Assembly: GCA_009991955.1 (NCBI GenBank)
Contig: JAACWS010000031.1
Coordinates: 1 to 36,241, forward strand
Source of the DNA: Spirochaetales bacterium
GTDB taxonomy: Bacteria; Spirochaetota; Spirochaetia; DSM-27196; Salinispiraceae
DNA length: 36,241 nucleotides
Direction of reading: 5' to 3'
The position numbers and the translations under genes were made by a program. Shown in pieces: positions 7,979 to 15,782 of the stretch (position 1 is the stretch's first letter; each line of letters starts with the position of its first letter). Under the pieces are notes generated by a model. The model was given only the letters and a program-made list of their open reading frames with translations. It was not told where the DNA came from and ran no database searches.

Positions 7979-8848
7979 ATGAAGAGGAAAATTCTGGCAA
8001 GTGTGAGTTTTTTTATTGTTTTGGGGATGAGCGCCTTGGGAGCCCAATCTTCCACTTTGGAAGACCTGGGTTTTGCCCCTGGACGGGAGGGTTTTCGACG
8101 GGAGGCCAATGGCATTGTCTTTATCGTCAATCCAAACCCTCAGATTACCCCCATGAATATTGGTGTTCTCGGTCAACTGCTGAGGACCGTAGAGTCCTTC
8201 GAGTTGATCCAGACCGAGACAGTGACTGTTACCCTGCGTGAGGCCGACTCGACTGCGGCGGTGCGAATTCGGGCCCTCTCTTTGGGAGAGGATGAAGTTA
8301 ATGGAGTGCCCCTCTTGCCCGAGGGTCTTATCTTTCGGTTTCAAGACGCCCCTTATTACGATTTCTCGATGGTTGTCGATAGCCTTCGTCTGCGGCTGAG
8401 AGGTCAATACTTCTCCGAGGAAGAACTCGTTGCAAAAATGGGTCGGGTATTGGTGAGCCCTACCGAATACCTACTAAGCCAAGATTCCGAGTACGTGTTT
8501 CGACTTATGCAGGAGATAGCCAGCCAAAATACGATCTTGCAGGCGGATTTGCAGGAAGCGGTAGCGACCTTGCAGGCGTCTCTATCTCAGAATGAGTTCG
8601 ATCTTGCCCAGGCGAAAGAGGAGCTTCGAATTCTGAGAGATGGCCTCATACTCTTCAATACCCGAGGGGTTTTTGGATCGTGGAACGACTTCGATCGTCA
8701 AGTCGCCGACAGACTCGTAGCTTGGCGGAGCGAAAATCCAACGGCTACTCGTAAAGAGGCCGAAGATTGGCTAAAGGCCCAAAGCCTTGAAGCCTCGGGG
8801 AAACTGGTACAAGCTATTTTGGTCGCCTATTTCAATCAAATCGAATAG
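7979..8848 (+). CDS. Secreted protein with C-terminal helical region, unrecognised
   Basis: A 289-residue protein with a clear signal peptide (basic MKRK, hydrophobic core, cleavage near SALGAQ at about 24). Residues about 30-140 look beta-rich; about 160-225 is a coiled coil; the end (about 230-289) is helical with FGSWNDFDRQVADRLVAW. I do not recognise the family. The ATG at 7979 is chosen because AGGAG lies 7 nt upstream; an in-frame ATG at 7973 overlaps the previous stop but sits only 1 nt from that Shine-Dalgarno. It ends the cyclase operon, and co-expression suggests a shared envelope function with the coiled-coil protein. Confidence 0.75.
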   Translation: MKRKILASVSFFIVLGMSALGAQSSTLEDLGFAPGREGFRREANGIVFIVNPNPQITPMNIGVLGQLLRTVESFELIQTETVTVTLREADSTAAVRIRALSLGEDEVNGVPLLPEGLIFRFQDAPYYDFSMVVDSLRLRLRGQYFSEEELVAKMGRVLVSPTEYLLSQDSEYVFRLMQEIASQNTILQADLQEAVATLQASLSQNEFDLAQAKEELRILRDGLILFNTRGVFGSWNDFDRQVADRLVAWRSENPTATRKEAEDWLKAQSLEASGKLVQAILVAYFNQIE

Positions 8849-8912
8849 CCCTTCTCAAAAAGCCCGGACAGTGTAGAAGAGATACCAAGATTTCAGAGGC
8901 TCCTCCCAGGTA

Positions 8913-8942
8913 TTGAAACATCCGGGTTTTATCCGGTATGAT
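8913..8942 (+). promoter_or_regulatory. Putative promoter of the EF-G gene
   Basis: TTGAAA (8913-8918), 18-nt spacer, TATGAT (8937-8942): 5 of 6 matches at both boxes. It leaves a leader of about 65 nt before the EF-G ATG. It lies in the 167-bp gap after the cyclase operon, in which I see no T-run terminator. Confidence 0.55.
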
Positions 8943-9015
8943 GGCGCCTCACGTTGCTCAGCTTAGAACTCCATCCAAATGTATTAAGGAATAAACCAAA
9001 AAGGTAGAGGCTTGT

Positions 9016-11103
9016 ATGAAAGACTTGCAGAAAATGCGAAACATAGGAATCAGCGCCCACATCGACTCGGGAAAAACGACCTTGTCGGAGCGAATTCTCT
9101 TTTATTGTAATCGAATCCATGCGATTCACGAGGTACGAGGGAAAGACGGGGTCGGGGCTACTATGGACTCCATGGAACTCGAAAAAGAGCGAGGAATTAC
9201 CATTGCCTCCGCCGCAACCTACGTCGAATGGAAGGGATACCCTATAAACCTTATCGATACTCCGGGGCACGTAGACTTTACTATCGAAGTCGAACGTTCG
9301 TTACGAGTACTAGATGGGGCCATTCTCGTGCTTTCAGGGGTTGAGGGCGTGCAATCCCAGTCAATTACCGTTGACCGACAGATGCGTCGGTACAACGTTC
9401 CCCGAATGGCTTTCATCAACAAGTTAGACCGGACCGGTGCCAACCCTTATCGGGTCAAAGATCAGTTAGTAGAAAAGCTCGGTCATAACGCTGTACTCAC
9501 CCAGCTACCAATCGGCCTCGAAGATAAGCATACTGGAGTCGTCGATCTGGTAACTATGAAAGCCTACTACTTCGAAGGTGAAAGTGGTACCGATATTAGA
9601 GTCACTGACATACCTAGCGAATTAAAGGCCGAGGCCGATCAGCGACGGGAAGAACTCATCGATGCCGTATCGATGTTTAGTGATGAGTTGGCCGAGGCTT
9701 TTCTGGAAGGTGCGGTTACTGAAGACCAAGTCCATGAGGCTATTCGTAAGGGCACACTTTCGATGGAGCTTACTCCTATATTCATGGGTTCGGCCTATAA
9801 AAATAAAGGGGTCCAACTTCTTCTCGACGGTGTAACCCGATACCTACCAAATCCTACGGACGTAGTAAATAAAGCTCTGGACTTGGACAATGATGAGGCC
9901 GAAGTAATCATGCAACCAGCCGAACCGGGCGTAAAACCTGTTGCTCTTGCCTTCAAGCTTGAGGATGGGCAATACGGACAGCTCACCTACATTCGAGTTT
10001 ACCAAGGTTTAGTGAAGAAGGGTGAAGACCTCATTAACAGCCGTTCAAAGAGAAAATTCAAGGTTGGTCGATTAGTGAAGATGCACTCCAATCATATGGA
10101 AGATATCGAGGAAGCCGGCCCTGGAGACATTGCGGCTCTCTTTGGTGTGGATTGTGCGTCCGGGGATACCTTTAGTCACCCATCTATGAATTACTCAATG
10201 ACGAGTATGTTCATTCCAACTCCGGTTATTTCCCTTTCGATTGAACCGGCAGATAAAAAATCTGCAGACAACATGGCCAAGGCCTTAAACCGTTTCACCA
10301 AAGAAGACCCTACCTTCAGAACCTTTGTGGATCCCGAGACGAATCAAACGATCATACAGGGAATGGGCGAACTTCATCTCGAAGTTTACGTCGAGCGAAT
10401 GAAGCGAGAGTATAAGTGTGAGGTGGTAACTGGCGCACCCCAGGTAGCCTATAGGGAAACGATCACTACCCGGTCGGACTTCGATTACACCCACAAGAAA
10501 CAAACCGGTGGTTCTGGACAGTATGGTCGGGTAGCAGGCTTTATGGAGCCCCTGGAAACTGGGGACTACGAGTTCGTTAACGCCATCAAAGGAGGGGTTA
10601 TTCCGAACGAATATATTCCCTCTTGTGACAAAGGATTTAAGAAAGCTATGGAAAAGGGACCTCAGGTTGGGTTCCCAATTATTGGCGTTAAAATGACCAT
10701 TAACGATGGTTCGACCCATCCGGTTGACTCTTCGGATATGGCGTTTCAGTCCGCTGGACTTGGAGCGTTTCGAGGGGCATACGAAAAAGCAAAACCAATC
10801 GTTCTCGAGCCAATAATGAAAGTAGTTGTCGAAGGGCCGACCGAGTTCCAGGGAAATATCTTTGGCTCCCTTAATCAAAGACGGGGGGTTATTCTATCGT
10901 CTACCGAAGATAGCGCTTTTTGCTCAGTAGAGGCCGAGGTACCCTTGAGTGAAATGTTTGGTTACTCGACGGTACTCCGATCCTTGACCCAAGGAAAGGC
11001 TGAGTTCTCAATGGAGTTTCTTAAGTACGGCCGAGTTCCCCAGGGAATAGCCGATGAGTTGAAAAAAGCCTTTATCGAGAAAAGAAAAGCAGAGCAAAAG
11101 TAG
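9016..11103 (+). CDS. fusA: Translation elongation factor G, spd-EFG1/mitochondrial-EFG1-like type
   Basis: A 695-residue ribosomal translocase GTPase of normal length. G1 is AHIDSGKTT (residues 14-22), switch region ERGITI, G3 DTPGH (from Asp81) and G4 NKLD (from Asn135). Domains II, III, IV (with GGSGQYGRV) and V follow. The Ser in AHIDSGKTT, where bacterial EF-G normally has Ala, together with [16 protein letters not shown], resembles the EFG1 of mitochondria and of spirochaetes, planctomycetes and delta-proteobacteria. In those groups EFG1 does translocation and a separate EFG2 does ribosome recycling. The gene is not in a str operon with rpsL/rpsG/tuf; it stands alone with its own promoter and a strong terminator. 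Confidence 0.95.
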   Translation: MKDLQKMRNIGISAHIDSGKTTLSERILFYCNRIHAIHEVRGKDGVGATMDSMELEKERGITIASAATYVEWKGYPINLIDTPGHVDFTIEVERSLRVLDGAILVLSGVEGVQSQSITVDRQMRRYNVPRMAFINKLDRTGANPYRVKDQLVEKLGHNAVLTQLPIGLEDKHTGVVDLVTMKAYYFEGESGTDIRVTDIPSELKAEADQRREELIDAVSMFSDELAEAFLEGAVTEDQVHEAIRKGTLSMELTPIFMGSAYKNKGVQLLLDGVTRYLPNPTDVVNKALDLDNDEAEVIMQPAEPGVKPVALAFKLEDGQYGQLTYIRVYQGLVKKGEDLINSRSKRKFKVGRLVKMHSNHMEDIEEAGPGDIAALFGVDCASGDTFSHPSMNYSMTSMFIPTPVISLSIEPADKKSADNMAKALNRFTKEDPTFRTFVDPETNQTIIQGMGELHLEVYVERMKREYKCEVVTGAPQVAYRETITTRSDFDYTHKKQTGGSGQYGRVAGFMEPLETGDYEFVNAIKGGVIPNEYIPSCDKGFKKAMEKGPQVGFPIIGVKMTINDGSTHPVDSSDMAFQSAGLGAFRGAYEKAKPIVLEPIMKVVVEGPTEFQGNIFGSLNQRRGVILSSTEDSAFCSVEAEVPLSEMFGYSTVLRSLTQGKAEFSMEFLKYGRVPQGIADELKKAFIEKRKAEQK

Positions 11104-11115
11104 GAGTTTTGGTCA

Positions 11116-11140
11116 GGGGGCTTAGAGAAAGCCCCCTTTT
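11116..11140 (+). terminator. Rho-independent terminator after the EF-G gene
   Basis: Perfect 8-bp stem GGGGGCTT / AAGCCCCC (11116-11123 and 11129-11136) with the 5-nt loop AGAGA, followed by TTTT. It lies 12 nt after the EF-G stop. Confidence 0.9.
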
Positions 11141-11232
11141 GATTTCATGTTCTGAATATTTTTGCTGAAGATCGGAGCTTTTCAGATTAGACTAAAACTA
11201 ATCGAATTTACATTCATGAGAGGGAGAGTGTC

Positions 11233-11922
11233 ATGGTCAAAACAGAGCTAGTAAAGCGTAGTCCTCTACGGATCTTAGAAAAATCTATTCACGGCGGTCT
11301 TCAAGAGGGACACCTCGGGATCATTGCTGCCTACAAGGGTGAAGGCAAAACCGCTTGTGTGGTACACCTTGCTACCGATAAGCTCTTGCAGGGCAAGCAC
11401 GTAGTCCACGTATCCTTTGAGGTCAAGACCACCCATATCATGGACTGGTACGAGACTATTTTTAGAGAAATATCGGAAAAGCGGAGCCTCGAGTCTGCAG
11501 TCGACGTACACGACGAGATCATAAAAAATCGGGTAATTCTCAACTTTAATCAGTCAGCCGTTGATGCTCCCCAGGTAATAGCAAGTATTGAAGCTCTGAT
11601 TTCCCAAGGAAACTTCGGCGCAGACCTCGTTGTAGTCGATGGATATGACTTTAGTCACGGTGACCCAGCCTTCCTCACTCAGCTAAAAGAGTTCTGTGGT
11701 ACCAAAAACCTCGCCCTTTGGGCAACCGCCGACGTCGACAAAATTGGCCAAGGGTTTCCCGCCGAGTTGAAGGGTTTTGAGGCCCTAACGAGTGTTCTTA
11801 TAGACCTCGAACCAAAAGAGGACTATACCCAGCTTACGCTCCGAAAAGACTATGACCGGGCAGTGAACGAAAGTTTGCACCTCATTCTGGAGCCCCGAAC
11901 TCTCCTTATTGTCGAAGAATAA
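11233..11922 (+). CDS. RecA/KaiC-like P-loop ATPase, function unknown
   Basis: A 229-residue cytoplasmic protein with a RecA-like ATPase core: Walker A AYKGEGKT (residues 33-40, fitting [AG]x4GK[ST]) and Walker B ADLVVVDGYDF (Asp136). The start SPLRILEKSIHGGLQEGHLG before the P-loop is a conserved pattern I have seen in uncharacterised spirochaete and delta-proteobacterial proteins, related to DnaB/RadA/KaiC-type ATPases, but without helicase or DNA-binding additions. Length is one bare RecA-like domain. GAGGGAGAG lies about 5 nt before the ATG. It stands alone, convergent with the endonuclease III gene 3 nt away. No function is assigned. Confidence 0.75.
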   Translation: MVKTELVKRSPLRILEKSIHGGLQEGHLGIIAAYKGEGKTACVVHLATDKLLQGKHVVHVSFEVKTTHIMDWYETIFREISEKRSLESAVDVHDEIIKNRVILNFNQSAVDAPQVIASIEALISQGNFGADLVVVDGYDFSHGDPAFLTQLKEFCGTKNLALWATADVDKIGQGFPAELKGFEALTSVLIDLEPKEDYTQLTLRKDYDRAVNESLHLILEPRTLLIVEE

Positions 11923-11925
11923 GCC

Positions 11926-12618
11926 TTAACGAGTGCGAACTACTCCTACCTTCAGACATGCCGAAGATAGGGGACAGAGGCTGCATCGAGGACTTTGAGG
12001 CGTGCAGATTTGTTGGCCAAATCTGACCATTATTTCGTTTAGTTCTATCCAAAGGCCCCTGGGAACCTGGTTTTCGAGGGCCCTTTCTGTTTCATCTGGA
12101 CTATTGGTTGCGACGAGACCTAGACGATTCGAAATTCTGTGGACATGAATATCTACACAAATAGCGGGTTTGCCAAAACCCAGTCCCAGCACGAGGGCCG
12201 CGGTTTTCCTTCCGACCCCCGGGAGGGCCAAAAGCGTCTCCCACGTGGATGGAACTTTTCCACCGGACTCATTGAGAATAATCTGGCAGATTTTTTGAAG
12301 ATTTCTGGCCTTTACTCGGAAAAATGCCACCGGATACATCAGGTCCTCCAGCACTTCCAAGGGTAGGGATACCATTGACTGGGGATTCGGTGCCTGAGAC
12401 AGCAAGGCGATAGAACGAGAAAACGTTACCTCGTCGCGGGTTCGTAACGAAAGTAGGGTAGAAACGAGGATAGCAAAAGGCCCAGCAAAAAGCTGGGCCG
12501 TCTTATTAACCGACGCAGTCGCGGTTGAATCGAGAACACCGGACATGGTGGAAAGAATGTTGTGCCACTCCAAGGTTCGTACTTGTTTACTCTTCGTCTT
12601 CGTCCTCGTCGTTAGCAA
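11926..12618 (-). CDS. nth: Endonuclease III (DNA glycosylase/AP lyase)
   Basis: Base-excision repair enzyme removing oxidised pyrimidines. The helix-hairpin-helix LPGVGRKTA carries catalytic Lys138; Asp156 is in VDIHVHR. The C-terminal 4Fe-4S cluster motif is intact: C205-x6-C212-x2-C215-x5-C221. In the helix near residues 50-63 this protein has LLSLRTRDEVT where E. coli Nth has LLSAQATD, as in a more distant Nth subgroup. Numbering uses the longest frame, which opens with TTG at 12618 inside the carD end; a TTG at 12573 or an ATG at 12546 could be the true start and would remove the 32-nt overlap, so the N-terminus is uncertain. It is downstream of carD in the same minus-strand operon. Confidence 0.9.
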   Translation of the reverse strand: MLTTRTKTKSKQVRTLEWHNILSTMSGVLDSTATASVNKTAQLFAGPFAILVSTLLSLRTRDEVTFSRSIALLSQAPNPQSMVSLPLEVLEDLMYPVAFFRVKARNLQKICQIILNESGGKVPSTWETLLALPGVGRKTAALVLGLGFGKPAICVDIHVHRISNRLGLVATNSPDETERALENQVPRGLWIELNEIMVRFGQQICTPQSPRCSLCPLSSACLKVGVVRTR

Positions 12619-13285
12619 GTTCTTCTTCGGCTAAACCCTCAAGGGAAGTCTCTCGCTCTTCGTCGTCATCGACTACCTTTGTCTCGGCTTCTTCTTCCTC
12701 TTCTTCGCCTACGTCATCAAAATCATCGTCAAAGTCGTTATCGTCTAGTTTGCTTCTGCTTTCCACCGTTGGTCTGTTGGACTCCGCCTCGAGCTTGCCG
12801 TGGATCAATTTTTCTACTTCCGATTTCTGTTTTCCAAGAGAAAGACAAACCTCGTCGATTAAAAGCTTTTTTGCCGAGTCGAAAAGTTTACGTTCCATGA
12901 TTGGAAGTTCTTTCAACTTTGATCGGTGATACAGAGTTCGAACAACCAAAGCCGTATCGGTTACAGCCCCCTTTTTGAGAAGCTCTTGATTCATAGCGTA
13001 ACGCATTTTCCAATCGGTCGGTGCGGCCTCGTTTTCATCCCCGATAATCTCGAGTGCTTTTTCTGCCTCTTCTGGGCTTACAATCGCACGGATACCGATT
13101 TCTTCCGCTTTGTTTACCGGGATCATAACGGTCATGTCCGATACCTCGAGGTAAATAATGTAGTACAAGAACGTTTTGTCGGGACCAAATTTTCGTTCTT
13201 CGATAGACTGGATATGTCCAACCCCTTGAATAGGGTAGACAATCTTTTGATTCAACTTGAAGGTTGTTTCGGGGAAATTACTCAT
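12587..13285 (-). CDS. carD: CarD-family transcriptional regulator with long acidic tail
   Basis: A 232-residue RNA-polymerase-associated regulator. Residues about 1-70 form the CarD/TRCF RNAP-interacting domain (KLNQKIVYPIQGVGHI, then YYIIYL and MTVMIPV); residues about 72-165 form the helical DNA-binding domain. An acidic tail follows from about 181, in which roughly 32 of 52 residues are Asp or Glu. CarD stabilises open promoter complexes, notably at rRNA promoters. The ATG overlaps the upstream gene's stop region by 8 nt. There is no good Shine-Dalgarno, but a near-consensus promoter ends 8 nt before the ATG, so expression may be leaderless. The tail is absent from compact mycobacterial CarD and could mimic nucleic acid or block DNA binding; that is inference. 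Confidence 0.9.
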   Translation of the reverse strand: MSNFPETTFKLNQKIVYPIQGVGHIQSIEERKFGPDKTFLYYIIYLEVSDMTVMIPVNKAEEIGIRAIVSPEEAEKALEIIGDENEAAPTDWKMRYAMNQELLKKGAVTDTALVVRTLYHRSKLKELPIMERKLFDSAKKLLIDEVCLSLGKQKSEVEKLIHGKLEAESNRPTVESRSKLDDNDFDDDFDDVGEEEEEEAETKVVDDDEERETSLEGLAEEELANDEDEDEE

Positions 13286-14915
13286 AGTCCGCCACTATAC
13301 CCGAAATTTGGGTATTGGTCAAAATACCACCGGGGCCAAGAGTTACATCCCTCGGTGCACGAGCCCCTTGAATTTTAAGATATTTAAAAGGATGAATATC
13401 GAGAGGATTTACATACCACCCATCGATCTCGCTGAGATCTATTACATTGATCGATGGGGAGTGAGAAATTGGAATAACCCCACCAGTACGTAACAGATAC
13501 GACTCGGCCTGGGAAAGAAGACTGAATCGAGTTTCGCCTTCGGTTTGGGGTGCTTGATCCAAGAGTTCTTCGAAGGTCCTATCTCGAAATCGCCCTAGGT
13601 TGATAGGGTTTTCTTCCCGCCACAAATCGAGAAAGGTAAGGGGATCGGCATAGTCGCCGACCCAACTGAGAAGAGAAATATCGAAATCCCCGGTCTTTTG
13701 AATTTCTTGGAGCAAAGAAAAAGTATAAAAGTTCAGTTCGACCTCCCCGCCGAGGGCGGAACTCCAAGCCTTTTGTAGGATTTCACCTATCCGTTCACTC
13801 TCACTTCCTTGGGAGAGGGCAATTTTTAGAGGCAAAAGGCCATGGCCGTTGGGAAAGCCCTCTACTTCGAGAAGGTCCAAGGCTTCCTCGGAACCTAGGG
13901 GAGTAAAGGTGTTTGGTGAAGGGTATCCGGTAATTTCGGGGACCAGGCGGCTGCTTGGGACAAAATACACGTCCGACGAGCGAATCTCTTCCCAAGGAAT
14001 AAAGGAAAAGAGTGCTCGACGAACCTCTGGATCCGAGAGCCCCTTCCTCGCAGTATTCGGAAACAGGTAGGTTGTCGCGAACTGAGCACCTATTTGCAGA
14101 CTGGCGGGGACCCTTAGACTCGCTGAATCGAAGCTCCCAATTACCCAGTCTAAACTACCGGCATTGTAATCTTGGGAGTTTTGTAATGGATCATCTCGGA
14201 GCAGAATTACAATTTTGTCCAGGGCGAGGGCTGAAGAGTCCCAATAGAAGGGATTTTTCTCAAACTCAAGCCGAGATCCACTCCGCACCTGGAGTACAAA
14301 GGGTCCATTGGAGGGTACTTGCCCAGCCTCTGTCCATCGACTGGGGGAGAGAAATTCTTGGGGTAAGGGAACAAGGCTTTGGTGAGCCAAAATTGACAAG
14401 AAATGGGGAGCCGGGTTCTGTAATTGTATCTCGAGGGTCTGGGCTCCCAGGGCTCGAATGCCTACCGACATGGGATCGGCATTTCGTCCGGTGCGAAAAG
14501 CTTGAGCTCCAACTACGACATCAAGAAGAAACCCAAAAGGTGTTTGGTTTTGGGGTTTTAGAAGCTCGAGCCAGGTATCTCGAAAGTTCTCAGCTCTTAC
14601 CGGACGACCGTCGGAGAAGCGAGCATTCGGTCGAAGAGTAAAGGTATAGGTCATGCCATCGTCGCTTACCTCCCATTCGGAGGCCACCGCAGGTATCGGT
14701 TGAAGGGTTCGCGGATCGTAGCCGACCAAACCTTCGTAAATTGCCGTATAAAGCTGAGCTTCGGTGCTGGTATAGGTATAGAGGGGATTCCACTCGATGG
14801 GACTTGGGTCCATGGCAATATGAAAACTTGCGGCCGGAGTTTGGGCGAAACCAAAGAACCCAAAAAAGAGTAAGGAAACAATAATGAATACTCGGACATT
14901 CGGGGTACGTATCAT
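13278..14915 (-). CDS. Oligopeptide-type ABC transporter substrate-binding protein (OppA-like)
   Basis: A 545-residue exported solute-binding protein of the SBP_bac_5 family. The signal peptide covers about residues 1-24 (cleavage near FGFAQ); no lipobox cysteine is seen. Family landmarks are YTSTEAQLYTAIYEGLVGYDP, then IPAVASEWEVSDDGMTYTFTLRPNARFSDG (about residues 74-103) and the later VPSNGPFVLQ. These proteins bind peptides or nickel-type ligands for ABC import; no permease or ATPase gene is nearby, so it is an orphan. GGGAG lies about 8 nt before the ATG. Its 3' end overlaps carD by 8 nt and hosts the carD promoter. The last residues extend beyond the usual fold. Confidence 0.88.
   Translation of the reverse strand: MIRTPNVRVFIIVSLLFFGFFGFAQTPAASFHIAMDPSPIEWNPLYTYTSTEAQLYTAIYEGLVGYDPRTLQPIPAVASEWEVSDDGMTYTFTLRPNARFSDGRPVRAENFRDTWLELLKPQNQTPFGFLLDVVVGAQAFRTGRNADPMSVGIRALGAQTLEIQLQNPAPHFLSILAHQSLVPLPQEFLSPSRWTEAGQVPSNGPFVLQVRSGSRLEFEKNPFYWDSSALALDKIVILLRDDPLQNSQDYNAGSLDWVIGSFDSASLRVPASLQIGAQFATTYLFPNTARKGLSDPEVRRALFSFIPWEEIRSSDVYFVPSSRLVPEITGYPSPNTFTPLGSEEALDLLEVEGFPNGHGLLPLKIALSQGSESERIGEILQKAWSSALGGEVELNFYTFSLLQEIQKTGDFDISLLSWVGDYADPLTFLDLWREENPINLGRFRDRTFEELLDQAPQTEGETRFSLLSQAESYLLRTGGVIPISHSPSINVIDLSEIDGWYVNPLDIHPFKYLKIQGARAPRDVTLGPGGILTNTQISGIVADYE
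13294..13322 (-). promoter_or_regulatory. Near-consensus carD promoter adjoining the start codon
   Basis: On the minus strand: TTGACC (13322-13317), 17-nt spacer, TATAGT (13299-13294), then 8 nt to the ATG at 13285. Both hexamers match 5 of 6 with ideal spacing. It lies inside the 3' end of the substrate-binding protein gene and would start transcription within 1-2 nt of the ATG. Confidence 0.6.
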
Positions 14916-14926
14916 AGAAAGGCTCC

Positions 14927-15667
14927 CTATTGAAGTTCTTTTTGTTTGAGTTTTTCCCAGTATGATCTTCCCTTTAGGAAAGACTTCCGCAGGGATTCTA
15001 TCGCAATTTCAAAGTTGAAGTGAGAGGAAGACTTTATCTTAAGCTCGATTTCTTTCGCAATTCCTGCGATTTCGTGGGCACTTATGGAAAGGGCACCCCC
15101 TTTAATCGAGTGGGCGAGGCGAAAGGCCTCGTTCCAACTTCCCTCATGCACACTCTTTTGTAAAGCATCAATTCGATCTGAAGTTGAGCTAAAAAAGAGG
15201 GAGAGAAGAAGCTTCGCGTCTTCGACCGAATCATATTTTTTACGGAGATCAAGCATATCGATAGGCGCAAGGAAATCGTCAAAGACAATTTGTGATATAG
15301 GAAAAAGAATCTGATTCTCGTAGAAAGCAATCTTGCTGTTTTGAAAAAACTGCCTCGTGTTTTGATCGGTCGTTAGGGCTCGTTCAAGGGCCTCAAAACT
15401 CTCTTGCCTGGGTTCGAAGGAAAGTGCCGGCGAGAAGGGCGCTCGCTTATGGACCACGGTACCTATTGTTAGGTCGATGTTCTCGGTGAGTTCAATGTAT
15501 TCTTGGAGGCACAGGAGGAGTAACCGCTGAATACTCCCCCTGTCTCCTTCAACCTGGAAGGTCTTGCCCTGCCGGTAGTTCCAACGTAATTGACGTCCAA
15601 TCGACCTGCCGCTCATTTCGAAGAACCCAAGACTATCTTGTAGGAGGACGTGGGGAAAAAAAGCCAT
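14927..15667 (-). CDS. Hpt-domain phosphotransfer protein with degenerate kinase-like N-terminal region
   Basis: A 246-residue cytoplasmic protein. The C-terminal part (about 140-246) is an Hpt four-helix domain with phospho-acceptor His186 in AHSIKGGALS, the classic HxxKG context. The N-terminal part (about 30-125) resembles a GHKL ATPase remnant: VEGDRGSIQRLLLLCLQEYIELTE lines up with the GD...LxxNAIKFTE region of histidine kinases but has lost the ATP-binding Asn and later glycine boxes. It could therefore relay phosphate but probably cannot make it. It is divergent from the gene at 15783 and lies 11 nt upstream of the oppA-like gene on the same strand. No kinase or response regulator is nearby. 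The ATPase-remnant reading is inference. Confidence 0.75.
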   Translation of the reverse strand: MAFFPHVLLQDSLGFFEMSGRSIGRQLRWNYRQGKTFQVEGDRGSIQRLLLLCLQEYIELTENIDLTIGTVVHKRAPFSPALSFEPRQESFEALERALTTDQNTRQFFQNSKIAFYENQILFPISQIVFDDFLAPIDMLDLRKKYDSVEDAKLLLSLFFSSTSDRIDALQKSVHEGSWNEAFRLAHSIKGGALSISAHEIAGIAKEIELKIKSSSHFNFEIAIESLRKSFLKGRSYWEKLKQKELQ

Positions 15668-15782
15668 AGGCTAAAGGTAATGCACCGGCTTACGAGAATC
15701 CACCGGTTTCGTCGACCAAGGAAAAATGGTGGAGGAAAAGACTGAGAATGCCGATAATCTCCAGGAAAGAGGGCAAAATACT

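Noticed and set aside
12525-12929. Serine-rich 134-residue open frame opposite the carD acidic tail
   Set aside because: The serine runs are the reverse complement of the Glu/Asp codons of the CarD tail, not a real serine-rich protein.
14012-14641. 209-residue plus-strand open frame opposite the oligopeptide-binding protein
   Set aside because: Shadow frame; composition is atypical and no start signal is present.
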